A stretch of 64,000 nucleotides of DNA from Pseudomonas chlororaphis (GCF_003731765.1 NZ_MOAL01000004.1:310001-374000); one strand, 5' to 3'. Positions 50,442-59,425 are shown, counted from the stretch's first letter. Translations and numbers: made by a program. The notes: generated by a model from the letters alone, not told the origin.

Positions 50442-51902
50442 TTACAGCGCCGAAGCCGTGGCGGCCAGGCGTGGCTGGCGGTACAGGTCCAGTAGCACCT
50501 GGTCGAGCACCGAAGAGGCGCCGAACGGTTTCGGGTCATTGAGGATCGCCACCACGGCCCAGGTGTTGCCGTTGCTGTCGCGGCTATAGCCGGCGATGGC
50601 GCGTACGGTGTTCAGGGTGCCGGTCTTGACGTGGGCTTCGCCGGACATGGCGGTGCGCTTCAGGCGTTTACGCATGGTGCCGTCCATGCCGGCAATCGGC
50701 ATCGAGCTGATGAACTCCGCGGAATACGGGCTTCTCCAGGCCGCCTGCAGCAGGCCGGCCATTTCCCGCGCGCTGACCCGCTCGGCCCGGGACAGGCCGG
50801 AGCCGTTCTCCATCACCAGGTGCGGCGCGGTGATGCCTTTCTTCGCCAGCCATTGGCGGACCACGCGCTGGGCCGCCTTGGCATCATCGCCATCGGCCTC
50901 GTTGCGGTACTTGGCCCCCAGGCTCAGGAACAGCTGCTGGGCCATGGTGTTGTTACTGTATTTATTGATGTCGCGGATGATTTCCGCGAGGTCGGGGGAG
51001 AATGCCCGGGCCAGCACTTTGGCGTCTTTGGGCACTGTGGCCAGGCGATCCTGGCCCTGGATGCTGCCGCCCAACTCGTCCCAGATCGCGCGAACGGCGC
51101 CGGCGGTGTAGGTGGCGTGGTCGAGCAGGGACAGGTAGGTCTGGGAGCTGCAACCGTCGCCCAACTGACCGCTGACCGTCACGCTGACGCTGCCATCGGC
51201 TTGCGGCACCGGGTTGTAGCGCACATCCCCGGAGCATTGCTTGCCGGGCAGGGCTTTGACCTGGTTGTCGATACGGATCTTGGCGATCGGCGGCTCCACC
51301 GAAACCAGCACCCGCCCGGAATCATTACGCGCCACAAAGCGCAGGGCCTTGAGGTTGACCATCAGCGAGTCAGGCTTGACCAGGAACGGCTTGTTCTCGT
51401 CGTTGCCGTCGTCGTTGAACTCCGGCAGTTGCGGTTGCAGGAAGTAGTTGCGGTCCAGCACCAAGTCGCCGGTGACTTGGCGCACGCCGTTGGCCCGCAG
51501 GTCACGCATCAGCAGCCAGAGTTTCTCCATGTTCAGCTTCGGGTCGCCGCCGCCCTTGAGGTACAGGTTGCCGTTGAGGATGCCGCCGCTGAGGGTGCCG
51601 TCGGTGTAGAACTCGGTCTTCCATTGATAGGTCGGGCCGAGCATTTCCAGGGCCGCGTAAGTGGTCACCAGCTTCATGGTGGAGGCCGGGTTGACCGACA
51701 CGTCCGCGTTGAAAATGGTCGGGGTGCCAGGGCCGTTGAGCGGCAGCATGACCAGCGACAAGGCGTTGTCTTGCAGCTTGCTGGCCTTCAGGGCTTGTTG
51801 GACTTTGGGGGACAGGGTGGTGTTGACGGGGTTCGCAGAAACCGGGAGTGCCAGGGGCAGAAGAAAGCTGGCGAGTAATAGAGGGCGTAAAGATTTGATC
51901 AT
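50442..51902 (-). CDS. dacB: D-alanyl-D-alanine carboxypeptidase/endopeptidase (PBP4)
   Basis: 486 residues from the ATG at 51902; the longer open frame upstream runs antisense through yggL and is not believed. Signal peptide 1-23. Class C penicillin-binding protein motifs: STMK (Ser74-Lys77), SNN (316-318) and KTG (426-428). An insert of about 180 residues between the first two motifs (DGTLSGGILNGNLYLKGGGDP ... QLGDGCSS, with two Cys) is typical of PBP4. It trims peptidoglycan cross-links in the periplasm. Confidence 0.94.
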   Translation of the reverse strand: MIKSLRPLLLASFLLPLALPVSANPVNTTLSPKVQQALKASKLQDNALSLVMLPLNGPGTPTIFNADVSVNPASTMKLVTTYAALEMLGPTYQWKTEFYTDGTLSGGILNGNLYLKGGGDPKLNMEKLWLLMRDLRANGVRQVTGDLVLDRNYFLQPQLPEFNDDGNDENKPFLVKPDSLMVNLKALRFVARNDSGRVLVSVEPPIAKIRIDNQVKALPGKQCSGDVRYNPVPQADGSVSVTVSGQLGDGCSSQTYLSLLDHATYTAGAVRAIWDELGGSIQGQDRLATVPKDAKVLARAFSPDLAEIIRDINKYSNNTMAQQLFLSLGAKYRNEADGDDAKAAQRVVRQWLAKKGITAPHLVMENGSGLSRAERVSAREMAGLLQAAWRSPYSAEFISSMPIAGMDGTMRKRLKRTAMSGEAHVKTGTLNTVRAIAGYSRDSNGNTWAVVAILNDPKPFGASSVLDQVLLDLYRQPRLAATASAL

Positions 51903-52136
51903 ATGAACTAAAACCCTGCAGTCGAGGGGAAAAAAGACGAGGGCATGAAGATAAAATCCCTCAGTGGTCAAGAAAGTGTCGGCATTATGCCCCAAGGTAT
52001 AGCGGCTTGTGCCTTGCCTGGCGTGGCTAATCCGGTATTTTTTTTGCCAATGGCTAGCGGGCGTCCTCATAGAGTCAGGCAATCGCCCGGCTAAACTGTT
52101 AAAGTGCCGCCCGTTATTACTTATGAGGATTGTTCC

Positions 52137-52481
52137 ATGGCCACTAACCGTTCCCGCCGTCTGCGCAAAAAACTCTGCGTAGATGAATTTCAGGAGCTGG
52201 GTTTTGAGCTGAACCTGGATTTCAAAGAAGATCTGGCTGAAGAAGCTATTGACGCTTTCCTCGACGCGTTCCTCAAAGAAGCGATGGAAGCCAACGGTCT
52301 GGGCTATGTAGGCGGCGATGACTTCGGTCTGGTTTGCCTGAGCAAGCGCGGTTCCGTCAGCGAAGCACAACGTGCCGCTGTTGAAGCCTGGCTCAAAGGC
52401 CGCACCGAGCTGACCAGCGTTGAAGTCAGCCCGCTGCTGGACGTTTGGTACCCGGACAACGCGATCAACCCAGTCGCGTGA
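52137..52481 (+). CDS. yggL: YggL family protein (50S ribosome-binding)
   Basis: 114 residues from ATG 52137; GAGGAT lies upstream. Sequence shows RSRRLRKKLCVDEFQELGFELNLDFKEDLAEEAIDAFLDAFLKEAMEANGLGYVGGDDFGL, the DUF469 signature. Proteins of this family associate with the large ribosomal subunit and affect its assembly. It is divergent from dacB and ended by a 13-bp perfect hairpin. Confidence 0.92.
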   Translation: MATNRSRRLRKKLCVDEFQELGFELNLDFKEDLAEEAIDAFLDAFLKEAMEANGLGYVGGDDFGLVCLSKRGSVSEAQRAAVEAWLKGRTELTSVEVSPLLDVWYPDNAINPVA

Positions 52482-52487
52482 TGTCAT

Positions 52488-52517
52488 GCATAAGCGGCCC
52501 GTTCGGGCCGCTTATGC
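52488..52517. terminator. hairpin terminator after yggL
   Basis: GCATAAGCGGCCC / GGGCCGCTTATGC, perfect 13-bp stem with GTTC loop, 6 bases past the stop codon. Confidence 0.75.
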
Positions 52518-52619
52518 GTTGCTGCCCTAGTGCAGCAATATGTCGAAATTTCCCTGTTTGCTGTTTCTGCCGCGGGCTTGTCCGGGGTTTTGCCGTGGGC
52601 GCCATCCGCCATCCGCCAA

Positions 52620-52638
52620 TCGCCGGCGAGCCGGCGAC
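52620..52638. repeat. REP-like palindrome
   Basis: TCGCCGGCGAGCCGGCGA is close to the GCCGGC REP core and lies directly downstream of benE. Confidence 0.55.
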
Positions 52639-52646
52639 TAGGGGTG

Positions 52647-53837
52647 TCAGGCGTTGCGCCAATTTAGAATCATCAGGGTGACCACGCCGGCGACGATGCC
52701 CCAGAACGCCGAGCCGATGGAAAACAGCGTCAGCCCCGAGGCCGTGACCATAAAGGTGATCAGCGCCGCTTCGCGTTCCTTCACTTCGCTCATCGCAATG
52801 CTCAGGCCGTTGATGATCGAGCCGAACAGCGCCAGCGCGGCAATCGACAGCACCAGTTCCTTGGGCAAGGCGGCGAACAGCGCAGCCAGGGTCGCGCCAA
52901 AGACACCGGCAATGCCGTAGAAAATGCCGCACCAGACCGCCGCCGTGTAGCGCTTGTTGCGGTCTTCATGGGCGTGGGGGCCGGTGCAGATGGCGGCGCT
53001 GATGGCCGCCAGGTTGATCCCGTGGGAGCCGAACGGCGCCAGCAGCAGCGAGGCGATGCCGGTGGCGGTAATCAACGGCGATGCTGGCACGTTGTAGCCG
53101 TCGGCACGCAGCACGGCGACCCCGGGCATGTTCTGCGAGGTCATGGCCACCACAAACAGCGGAATGCCGATGCTGATGGTCGCCGCCAGGGAGAAGTGCG
53201 GCGTGGTCCAGACCGGGGTCGCCACTTCCAGGTGGAAGCCGCTGAAGTCCAGCAGGCCCATCAACCCCGACAGCGCCGTGCCGATCAGCAGCGCCGCCAG
53301 CACCGCGTAACGGGGCGACAGGCGCTTGACCAGCAGGTAGGTGAAAAACATCCCCAGTACCAGGCCAGTGCGGTGTTGGGCGGCGACGAAAATCTCACTG
53401 CCGATCTTGAACAGGATCCCCGCCAGCAACGCCGCCGCCAGGGATGCCGGGATGCGCTTGACCAGGCGTTCGAAACTTCCGGTGAGCCCGCAAATCGTCA
53501 CCAGCACGGCGCAGGTGATGTAGGCGCCGATGGCTTCGCCGTAACTCACGCCGGAGAGGCTGGTGATCAACAGCGCCGCGCCCGGGGTCGACCAGGCAAT
53601 GGTGATGGGGGTGCGGTAACGCAGCGACAGGCCGATGCTGCAGATGGCCATGCCGATCGAAATGGCCCAGATCCACGAAGAAATCTGACCGTTGGTCAGC
53701 CCGGCGGCCTGGCCAGCCTGGAACATCAGCACCAGCGAACTGGTGTAGCCGGTCATCATGGCAATGAAACCGGCAACGATGGCGGACGGTGAGGTGTCCG
53801 CCAGGGGGCGTAACGGCAAAGGTGTTGCGTCGGACAT
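52647..53837 (-). CDS. benE: BenE-family transporter
   Basis: 396 residues; ATG at 53837 with AAGGATCC upstream. Ten to twelve helices with family segments FIAMMTGYTSSLVLMFQAGQAAGLTNGQISSWIWAISIGMAICSIGLSLRYRTPITIAWSTPGAALL and VAMTSQNMPGVAVLRADGYNVPASPLITATGIASLLLAPFGSHGINLAAISAAI. The family is annotated as benzoate/H+ symporters and is related to nucleobase transporters. Here it is divergent from a GntR regulator and beside purine-catabolism genes, with no benzoate genes in sight, so a purine or a breakdown product is a fair alternative substrate. Confidence 0.85.
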   Translation of the reverse strand: MSDATPLPLRPLADTSPSAIVAGFIAMMTGYTSSLVLMFQAGQAAGLTNGQISSWIWAISIGMAICSIGLSLRYRTPITIAWSTPGAALLITSLSGVSYGEAIGAYITCAVLVTICGLTGSFERLVKRIPASLAAALLAGILFKIGSEIFVAAQHRTGLVLGMFFTYLLVKRLSPRYAVLAALLIGTALSGLMGLLDFSGFHLEVATPVWTTPHFSLAATISIGIPLFVVAMTSQNMPGVAVLRADGYNVPASPLITATGIASLLLAPFGSHGINLAAISAAICTGPHAHEDRNKRYTAAVWCGIFYGIAGVFGATLAALFAALPKELVLSIAALALFGSIINGLSIAMSEVKEREAALITFMVTASGLTLFSIGSAFWGIVAGVVTLMILNWRNA

Positions 53838-53854
53838 CTGAGCGGATCCTTGTT

Positions 53855-53993
53855 CTTGATCAAGCGCCAGCGTGCGGCTGGCCGGTGTTGCGGGGCGGGA
53901 AAAGGCGCTGCGGTCTGCCACGGTCTTTCCCGCGCAAGCCTAAACTCAAATGGCGCTGTGCATTGCAATACAGCCACGGCTGCATATAGCCGT
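53855..53993. promoter_or_regulatory. dyads in the benE-GntR divergent region
   Basis: Three dyads: CTTGATCAAG (53855-53864, perfect), an imperfect 18-bp one CTGTGCATTGCAATACAG (53956-53973) and ACGGCT/AGCCGT (53976-53993). Each is a candidate operator or, for the last, a hairpin. Specific proteins are not assignable. Confidence 0.4.
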
Positions 53994-54049
53994 ACAGTCG
54001 TTAAATAAGTGCCGGGCCACGCACACTTATTGCGAATGATCCCCAGGGG

Positions 54050-54059
54050 TTGTGTACAA
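54050..54059. promoter_or_regulatory. TTGTGTACAA, candidate operator of the GntR gene
   Basis: Nearly palindromic; it differs by one base from the site TTGTATACAA at 10606 and resembles TTGTATACAG at 55109. Located 95 bases before the GntR start. Confidence 0.45.
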
Positions 54060-54153
54060 TGTGCCATTGTTTTAACGCGATACTTGCCAGCGACCTACCC
54101 GTGCGTATTAAAGTCTCCGTGAATTCGCTGCAGTCCTCCCGACCCGAGTGCCC

Positions 54154-54918
54154 ATGAACGAACAGTTGCAACCTCTCAAGAAACAACCGCGAGCAGGCAA
54201 AGCCGGTCGCAGCGGAACCCAGGACGATATTGTCTACGCGCACATCTTTGAGGCCATCCTCGAGCAGCGTCTGGCGCCCGGCACCAAGTTGAGTGAAGAG
54301 GCGCTGGGGGAGATATTCGGAGTCAGTCGGACCATCATTCGTCGCGCCTTGTCGCGCCTGGCCCATGAAGGCGTGGTGCTGTTGCGCCCCAATCGTGGCG
54401 CTGTGGTTGCCAGCCCGAGTGTCGAGGAAGCCCGCCAGGTCTTTCTCGCCCGCCGTCTGGTGGAGCGGGCGATCACCGAGTTGGCCGTCCAGCACGCAAC
54501 AGCCGAGCAATTGCTCGAATTGCGGCAGATGGTCAATGAGGAGCGAGACAGCTTTTCCCGGGGCGATCGGGGCGCCGGGATCCGCTTGTCCGGGGAGTTC
54601 CACTTGAAGCTGGCCGAAGCCGCGAAAAATGCACCCTTGATCAGTTTCCAGCGCAGCCTGGTGTCCCAGACTTCGCTGATCATCGCCCAGTATGAAAGTG
54701 GCAACCGTTCCCACTGTTCCTACGACGAGCACACCCAGTTGATCGATGCCATCGAAGCCCGTGACGGCGACCTGGCAGTGACCCTGATGATGCATCACAT
54801 GGATCACATCGACAGCAAGCTCAACCTCGACGAAGAAAGCGCTTCCGATGACCTGCATGCGGTGTTCTCCCACCTGCTGCAAACCAAGAAGCCGGGTCGT
54901 CCTACCCTCAAGCTGTAA
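54154..54918 (+). CDS. GntR-family (FCD) regulator
   Basis: 254 residues from the ATG at 54154. Winged helix at about 25-95 (DDIVYAHIFEAILEQRLAPGTKLSEEALGEIFGVSRTIIRRALSRLAHEGVVLLRPNRGAVV) and an FCD domain with FHLKLAEAAKNAPLISF and the metal-type His cluster in MMHHMDHID. It lies between the BenE-like transporter and a LysR gene upstream of guanine deaminase, so it probably controls purine use, as GntR proteins near such clusters do. It may be the protein that binds the TTGTRTACAR sites. Confidence 0.85.
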   Translation: MNEQLQPLKKQPRAGKAGRSGTQDDIVYAHIFEAILEQRLAPGTKLSEEALGEIFGVSRTIIRRALSRLAHEGVVLLRPNRGAVVASPSVEEARQVFLARRLVERAITELAVQHATAEQLLELRQMVNEERDSFSRGDRGAGIRLSGEFHLKLAEAAKNAPLISFQRSLVSQTSLIIAQYESGNRSHCSYDEHTQLIDAIEARDGDLAVTLMMHHMDHIDSKLNLDEESASDDLHAVFSHLLQTKKPGRPTLKL

Positions 54919-54960
54919 GGCCGCGCCGGCGGCGTTTGCTGCCAGTTCTCCCCTTGAACA

Positions 54961-54998
54961 TCCCCCGCCATGGCGTTTGCTGTCGCGGGGGATTGTGT
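54961..54998 (+). terminator. terminator after the GntR gene
   Basis: TCCCCCGC / GCGGGGGA, 8-bp stem, followed by TTGTGTTTT. Confidence 0.7.
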
Positions 54999-55047
54999 TT
55001 TCAGGGGGCTGATAACGTGCCCCGCCCAGGTCGTCAGCCCCCTGAAA
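54999..55047. repeat. 14-bp perfect inverted repeat with 21-base spacer
   Basis: TTTCAGGGGGCTGA (54999-55012) and TCAGCCCCCTGAAA (55034-55047). It directly follows the preceding terminator and lies 160 bases before the LysR gene. It could be a second hairpin or a bound operator. Confidence 0.55.
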
Positions 55048-55108
55048 CCCAGGCCGGCTGGGCTGTTCGGTAGGTTGTATGCATTGGCTTGCGGTTTGGT
55101 GCGGTGGA

Positions 55109-55118
55109 TTGTATACAG
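55109..55118. promoter_or_regulatory. TTGTATACAG, candidate operator of the LysR gene
   Basis: One base short of a perfect palindrome and shares the GTATAC core with 10604-10617. 89 bases before the LysR ATG. Confidence 0.4.
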
Positions 55119-55206
55119 TTGTCGCTTCCGGGCGCTTGACCACTCACCGGTGCTGCTCTTCAGGGCGCACCACCCTGCAGTGCGCCCTGTGCAAGGAGCG
55201 TGCGGC

Positions 55207-56157
55207 ATGTCTAACAGAAAATTACGCATCCATTCTTCGGCCATTCATTACTTCGATATGGTTCAGCGCTGCCATTCCATTCGTGAGGCGGCGCGGCGGT
55301 TGAACGTCGCCTCTTCGGCAGTGAACCGGCAGATCCTCAAGATCGAAGACGAAATCGGCTCCTCGCTGTTCGAGCGCTTGCCCGGCGGTTTGCGCTTGAC
55401 CCTGGCCGGGGAGATTTTCAGCCGCCATGTCAGCCTGGTGCTGCAGGACCTGGAGCGGGTGCGCCTGGAGTTCGATGCCTTGCAAGGGCTCAAGAGCGGG
55501 CATGTGGAGATCGCTGCCGTGGAGGGCGCGACGGTGGACCTTTTGCCATCGGTGCTCAAGCGCATGCGCGATCTCTACCCGCACGTGACCATCGGCGTCA
55601 CGGTGCAGGGGTCGCAGTCGATTCCCGAGGCATTGATCAACAGCCGGGCGGACCTGGGGCTGGCTTTTGCCTTGCCGCGAGCAGTGGAGATTCGCCAGCT
55701 CAGCGTCGGTCATTTCTGCCTGGGGGCCCTGGTCAGCCCCGACCACCCGTTGGCGCAGCGAGGCAGTGTCAGCTTCGCCACCTGTGCCGAGCACGGCCTG
55801 ATCCTGGCCAAGAGCGAGTTGTCGATCCATCACCTGCTGGCGCCGCTGCACCCGCGTTCGAGCCTGGTGGGCAAGCCCCCGTTGCAAAGCAACTCTCTGG
55901 AGCTGGCCCGGCAAATGGCCCGGCACAACATGGGGGTGGCGTTCCAGACGCGGATCGGTGTGGAGTCCGACCTGGCCCGTGGCGAACTGGTGCACATCCC
56001 CTTGAGCGACCGGGGTGGCATCTACAGCGACCTGGGGCTGTATGCCCGCAGTGGTCGAGACTTGCCCAGCGCGGTAGCGGCGCTGGCGCACTTGCTGGGT
56101 GAGGAAATCACCCTGCGTGAGCGTGCGCAACGAGGCGCCAGCCAGCCTGTGGTGTGA
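55207..56157 (+). CDS. LysR-family transcriptional regulator
   Basis: 316 residues; AAGGAG stands about 9 bases before the ATG at 55207. Recognition helix in the segment SIREAARRLNVASSAVNRQILKIEDEIGSSLFERLPGGLRLTLAG. The effector domain covers the remainder. The N-terminus (MSNRKLRIHSSAIHYFDMVQRC) is longer than usual. Next genes encode the Tsx-like porin (same strand) and guanine deaminase (opposite strand), so purine use is the likely target. No divergent gene is present. Confidence 0.86.
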   Translation: MSNRKLRIHSSAIHYFDMVQRCHSIREAARRLNVASSAVNRQILKIEDEIGSSLFERLPGGLRLTLAGEIFSRHVSLVLQDLERVRLEFDALQGLKSGHVEIAAVEGATVDLLPSVLKRMRDLYPHVTIGVTVQGSQSIPEALINSRADLGLAFALPRAVEIRQLSVGHFCLGALVSPDHPLAQRGSVSFATCAEHGLILAKSELSIHHLLAPLHPRSSLVGKPPLQSNSLELARQMARHNMGVAFQTRIGVESDLARGELVHIPLSDRGGIYSDLGLYARSGRDLPSAVAALAHLLGEEITLRERAQRGASQPVV

Positions 56158-56304
56158 GTGGCTGCGCCCTTTACCCGCTGCCGTTTCGGCAGCGCCCTGG
56201 TCGATATTCTGTTCTTTGGGGCCGGTGGCGCTTGTGCCGATACTGCGTCCGGTCGGCAGCCAGCGAAGCTGCCATAAGCCACACCGCCACAGGACATAAT
56301 AAAA

Positions 56305-57138
56305 ATGAAAAAGGCATTAAAAGGCGCAGCCCTGCTGATGACACTCGTGGGCGCAGGGGAGGCGGCCGCCGTGGAATGGATGAGCAATAGCGTGGGCTTC
56401 AGGTACGGCAAGGAGTTCACCAACCCGAACAACCCGGAGTTCATCAGCAAGCGCATCTACAGCTTCACCCACGCCAGTGGTTACCAGTACGGCAGCAACT
56501 ACCTGCACCTCGACGTCCTGCTGTCCGACAGCGACGACCCGCGCAAAGGCACCGACCGTGGCAGCAGCGAAGTGTATGGCGTGTATCGCCATCAACTCTT
56601 CGCTTCCCGGGTGTTCGACACGCCCCTGGGCACCGGGCTGGTCAAGGATTACACCCTGACCCTGGGGTTCGATGCCAGCCGCAACAACAACTTGGGCTCT
56701 GCAAAAAAACGTGCCTTGGTGGTGGGGCCGACCCTGAAGTTCAACACCGTCGGCGTGCTCGACCTCAGCCTGTTGTACTACAAGGAAAACAACCATTCCG
56801 GCATCCCCGGTGCCAAGGATCCCGACCATACCTTCGACGGCAGCTACCTGATCAACCTGGCCTGGATGCGGCCGTTCGAGGTGGGCAGCCACGGCGCCAA
56901 GTTCCAGGGTTTCATCAACTACACCGGTGAAAAAGGCCACGACTACAACGACCGTGACACCGCCGCCGAAACCCTGGTGCGCACCGCGTTGATGGTTGCC
57001 GTGATGCCGGGGAAAAACGTCAAGCCCAACCTCTACCTCGGCGTGGGCTACGAGTATTGGCACAACAAGTTCGGGGTCGATGGCGGGCGAGGCACCCGTA
57101 CGTCGGCGCCCACGTTGAACATGGAAGTGACCTTCTAG
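56305..57138 (+). CDS. Tsx-like nucleoside-specific outer-membrane channel
   Basis: 277 residues. Signal peptide of about 22 residues (ALKGAALLMTLVGAGEAAA). The mature protein has alternating beta-strand segments ending in an aromatic residue (TLNMEVTF at the C-terminus, with terminal Phe, the mark of outer-membrane barrels). Segments such as NSVGFRYGKEFTNPNN, LYYKENNHSGIPGAKD and VGYEYWHNKFGVDGG match the group annotated as nucleoside-binding outer membrane protein. Probably lets nucleosides or purines cross the outer membrane for the catabolic genes downstream. Confidence 0.75.
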   Translation: MKKALKGAALLMTLVGAGEAAAVEWMSNSVGFRYGKEFTNPNNPEFISKRIYSFTHASGYQYGSNYLHLDVLLSDSDDPRKGTDRGSSEVYGVYRHQLFASRVFDTPLGTGLVKDYTLTLGFDASRNNNLGSAKKRALVVGPTLKFNTVGVLDLSLLYYKENNHSGIPGAKDPDHTFDGSYLINLAWMRPFEVGSHGAKFQGFINYTGEKGHDYNDRDTAAETLVRTALMVAVMPGKNVKPNLYLGVGYEYWHNKFGVDGGRGTRTSAPTLNMEVTF

Positions 57139-57177
57139 GCACTCGGTAGCGGCCAACGCGTTTAAACCTTGGCCCAT

Positions 57178-57221
57178 AAAAAATCCCCCGACCCGGGTTA
57201 TCCACAGGGCGGGGGATTTTT
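57178..57221. terminator. bidirectional terminator between Tsx-like and guaD genes
   Basis: AAAAAATCCCCCG / CGGGGGATTTTT stem with T runs in both directions; the genes converge here. Confidence 0.9.
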
Positions 57222-57232
57222 CGTTTCAGGGC

Positions 57233-58537
57233 CTAGCGCTGGTGCACTTTCACGCCGGCGGCGTAGGTTTGCAGAACGCTGCGGTCGTCGCCCAGGGTCA
57301 TTAGCACGAACAGGGTCTCGTCGATGCTCTTGGCCTGTTGCAGGCGGTAGCTGAGCAGCGGCGTGGCGTGGTAGTCGAGCACCAGGAAGTCGGCGTCGGT
57401 GCCCGGCTGCAGGGTGCCGACCTTGTCTTCCAGGCGCAGCGCCCGGGCGCCGCCGAGGGTGGCCAGGTACAGCGACTTGAACGGGCTCAGGCGCACGCCT
57501 TGCAACTGCATGACCTTGTACGCCTCGTTCAGGGTTTGCAGTAGCGAGAAGCTGGTGCCGCCGCCGACATCGGTGCCCAAGCCCACATTGACCTTGTGCT
57601 TTTCGGCCATGGGCAGGTTGAACAGGCCGCTGCCCAGGAAGAAGTTCGAGGTGGGGCAAAAGGCGATGGCCGAACCGGTCTCGGCCAGGCGCGCGCACTC
57701 GTCGTCGCACAGGTGCACACCGTGGGCGAACACCGAGCGCTCGCCCAGCAGTTGGTAGTGGTCGTACACGTCCAGGTAGCCCTTGCGCTCCGGGAACAGC
57801 TCCTTGACCCATTCCACTTCCTGGAGGTTCTCGCTGATGTGGGTCTGCATGTACAGGTCGGGGTATTCCCCCAGCAACTGGCCGGCCAGGGTCAGTTGCT
57901 CCGGGGTGCTGGTGGGGGCGAAGCGTGGGGTCACGGCGTAATGCAGGCGGCCCTTGCCGTGCCAGCGTTCAATCAGCGCCTTGCTGTCGCGGTAGCTGGT
58001 TTCAGCGGTGTCGGTCAGGTAGTCCGGAGCATTGCGATCCATCATCACCTTGCCGGCGATCATGCGCAGGTCGAGCTTCTCGGCGGCTTCGAAGAAGGCG
58101 TTGACCGACTGCGGGTGCACGCTGCCGAACACCAGGGCGGTGGTGGTGCCATTGCGCAGCAGTTCTTTGATGAAGATGTCTGCCACCTGCTCGGCGTGTG
58201 CCGAGTCGGCGAACTGGCTTTCGCAGGGGAAGGTGTAAGTGTTGAGCCAATCCAGCAATTGCTCGCCGTAGGCGCCGACCATGCCGGTTTGCGGCAGGTG
58301 GATATGGGTGTCGATAAAGCCCGGGGTAATCAGTGCGTCCGGGTAGTGGGTGATGTCGATGTCTGCCGGCAGGCTGGCCAGCAGTTCGCTGGCGTGGCCG
58401 AGGGCGCTGATCCGGCCGTTTTCGACCACCAGCAAGCCGTCCTCGAAATACTCATAGGAGGCGTCGATGCCCACCTCGGCGGGGTCGGCGATGCTGTGCA
58501 GAATGGCGGCGCGGTAGGCTTTGCGAGTCAAAGGCAT
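57233..58537 (-). CDS. guaD: guanine deaminase
   Basis: 434 residues. Converts guanine to xanthine. Amidohydrolase metal ligands: His78 and His80 in GFIDTHIHLPQ, the family-specific WLNTYTFPCESQF, a His in QTHISE and the Asp in GLGTDVGGGTSFS. First step of the pathway whose next enzyme, xanthine dehydrogenase, is encoded by the following xdh genes. It ends 28 bases from a bidirectional terminator, and a 9-base gap separates it from xdhC. Confidence 0.94.
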   Translation of the reverse strand: MPLTRKAYRAAILHSIADPAEVGIDASYEYFEDGLLVVENGRISALGHASELLASLPADIDITHYPDALITPGFIDTHIHLPQTGMVGAYGEQLLDWLNTYTFPCESQFADSAHAEQVADIFIKELLRNGTTTALVFGSVHPQSVNAFFEAAEKLDLRMIAGKVMMDRNAPDYLTDTAETSYRDSKALIERWHGKGRLHYAVTPRFAPTSTPEQLTLAGQLLGEYPDLYMQTHISENLQEVEWVKELFPERKGYLDVYDHYQLLGERSVFAHGVHLCDDECARLAETGSAIAFCPTSNFFLGSGLFNLPMAEKHKVNVGLGTDVGGGTSFSLLQTLNEAYKVMQLQGVRLSPFKSLYLATLGGARALRLEDKVGTLQPGTDADFLVLDYHATPLLSYRLQQAKSIDETLFVLMTLGDDRSVLQTYAAGVKVHQR

Positions 58538-58546
58538 GGGGTGTTC

Positions 58547-59389
58547 TCAGAGGGTGGCTTGGCTGCGGCGCGACACTGGCAGCAGCTTGGCAATGGGTTC
58601 GGCGCGGGTGCTGTTTTGGCCGAAATGGGCGTTGTAGGTGGCGATGATTTCGCCAGCGATGGAGATGGCGATTTCCACAGGCAGCTTGCCTTTGACCTCG
58701 CTCAGACCCATCGGGCAGCGCATGCGTTGCAAGGTGGCGCTGTCGAAGCCGCGATCGCGCAGGCGGTGTTCGAACTTCATCCGTTTGGTCTTGGAACCGA
58801 TCAGGCCGAAGTAGGCGAAGTCGTTGCGCTTGAGGATCGCCGCGGTGAGTTCCAGGTCCAGTTGGTGATTGTGGGTCATGACGATGCAGTAGCTGCCGGG
58901 GGGCAAGTCGTCGATTTCATCCAGCGGGTCTTCGCTGACCCGCTTGCTGACGCCGTGGGGTATCTGCTCGGGGAACTCCTGCTCCCGCGAGTCGATCCAG
59001 CGCACCCGGCAGGGCAGGCTGGCCAGCAGCGGCACCAGGGCGCGGCCGACATGGCCGGCGCCGAACACGGCGATTTGCGCCTGTACCTGGCCCATGGGTT
59101 CGAACAGCAGCACCGTGGCCCCGCCGCAGCACTGGCCGAGGCTGGCGCCCAGGCTGAAGCGCTCCAGGTGAGTGTCTTGCCGGCCACTGGCGAGCATCTC
59201 GCGGGCCAGTTGCATGGCTTTGTATTCCAGGTGGCCGCCGCCGATGGTGTCGAAGGCCTGGGTGGCGCTGATGACCATCTTCGAGCCGGCGTTGCGTGGC
59301 GTGGAGCCCAGCTCTTCGATGATGGTCACCAATACGCAGGGTTCACCGCGGGTCTGCAGGTCGGCGAGGGCACTGATCCAGTTGTACAT
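58547..59389 (-). CDS. xdhC: xanthine dehydrogenase accessory protein XdhC
   Basis: 280 residues from the ATG at 59389 (GAGGTGAAC upstream); GTG 59395 is an alternative. Inserts and sulfurates the molybdenum cofactor of XdhAB. N-terminal GEPCVLVTIIEELGSTPRNAGSKMVI and CCGGATVLLFEP, then a Rossmann-type segment IAVFGAGHVGRALVPLLASL. It is the third gene of the xdh operon (A-B-C), with a REP element in the gap to xdhB. Confidence 0.93.
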   Translation of the reverse strand: MYNWISALADLQTRGEPCVLVTIIEELGSTPRNAGSKMVISATQAFDTIGGGHLEYKAMQLAREMLASGRQDTHLERFSLGASLGQCCGGATVLLFEPMGQVQAQIAVFGAGHVGRALVPLLASLPCRVRWIDSREQEFPEQIPHGVSKRVSEDPLDEIDDLPPGSYCIVMTHNHQLDLELTAAILKRNDFAYFGLIGSKTKRMKFEHRLRDRGFDSATLQRMRCPMGLSEVKGKLPVEIAISIAGEIIATYNAHFGQNSTRAEPIAKLLPVSRRSQATL

Positions 59390-59425
59390 GTTCACCTCGG
59401 GATCTTGGGTGTTGATGACGGCCTG

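Noticed and set aside
51903..52487. N-terminal extension of dacB through yggL
   Set aside because: It is antisense to yggL and would remove the signal peptide from the N-terminus.
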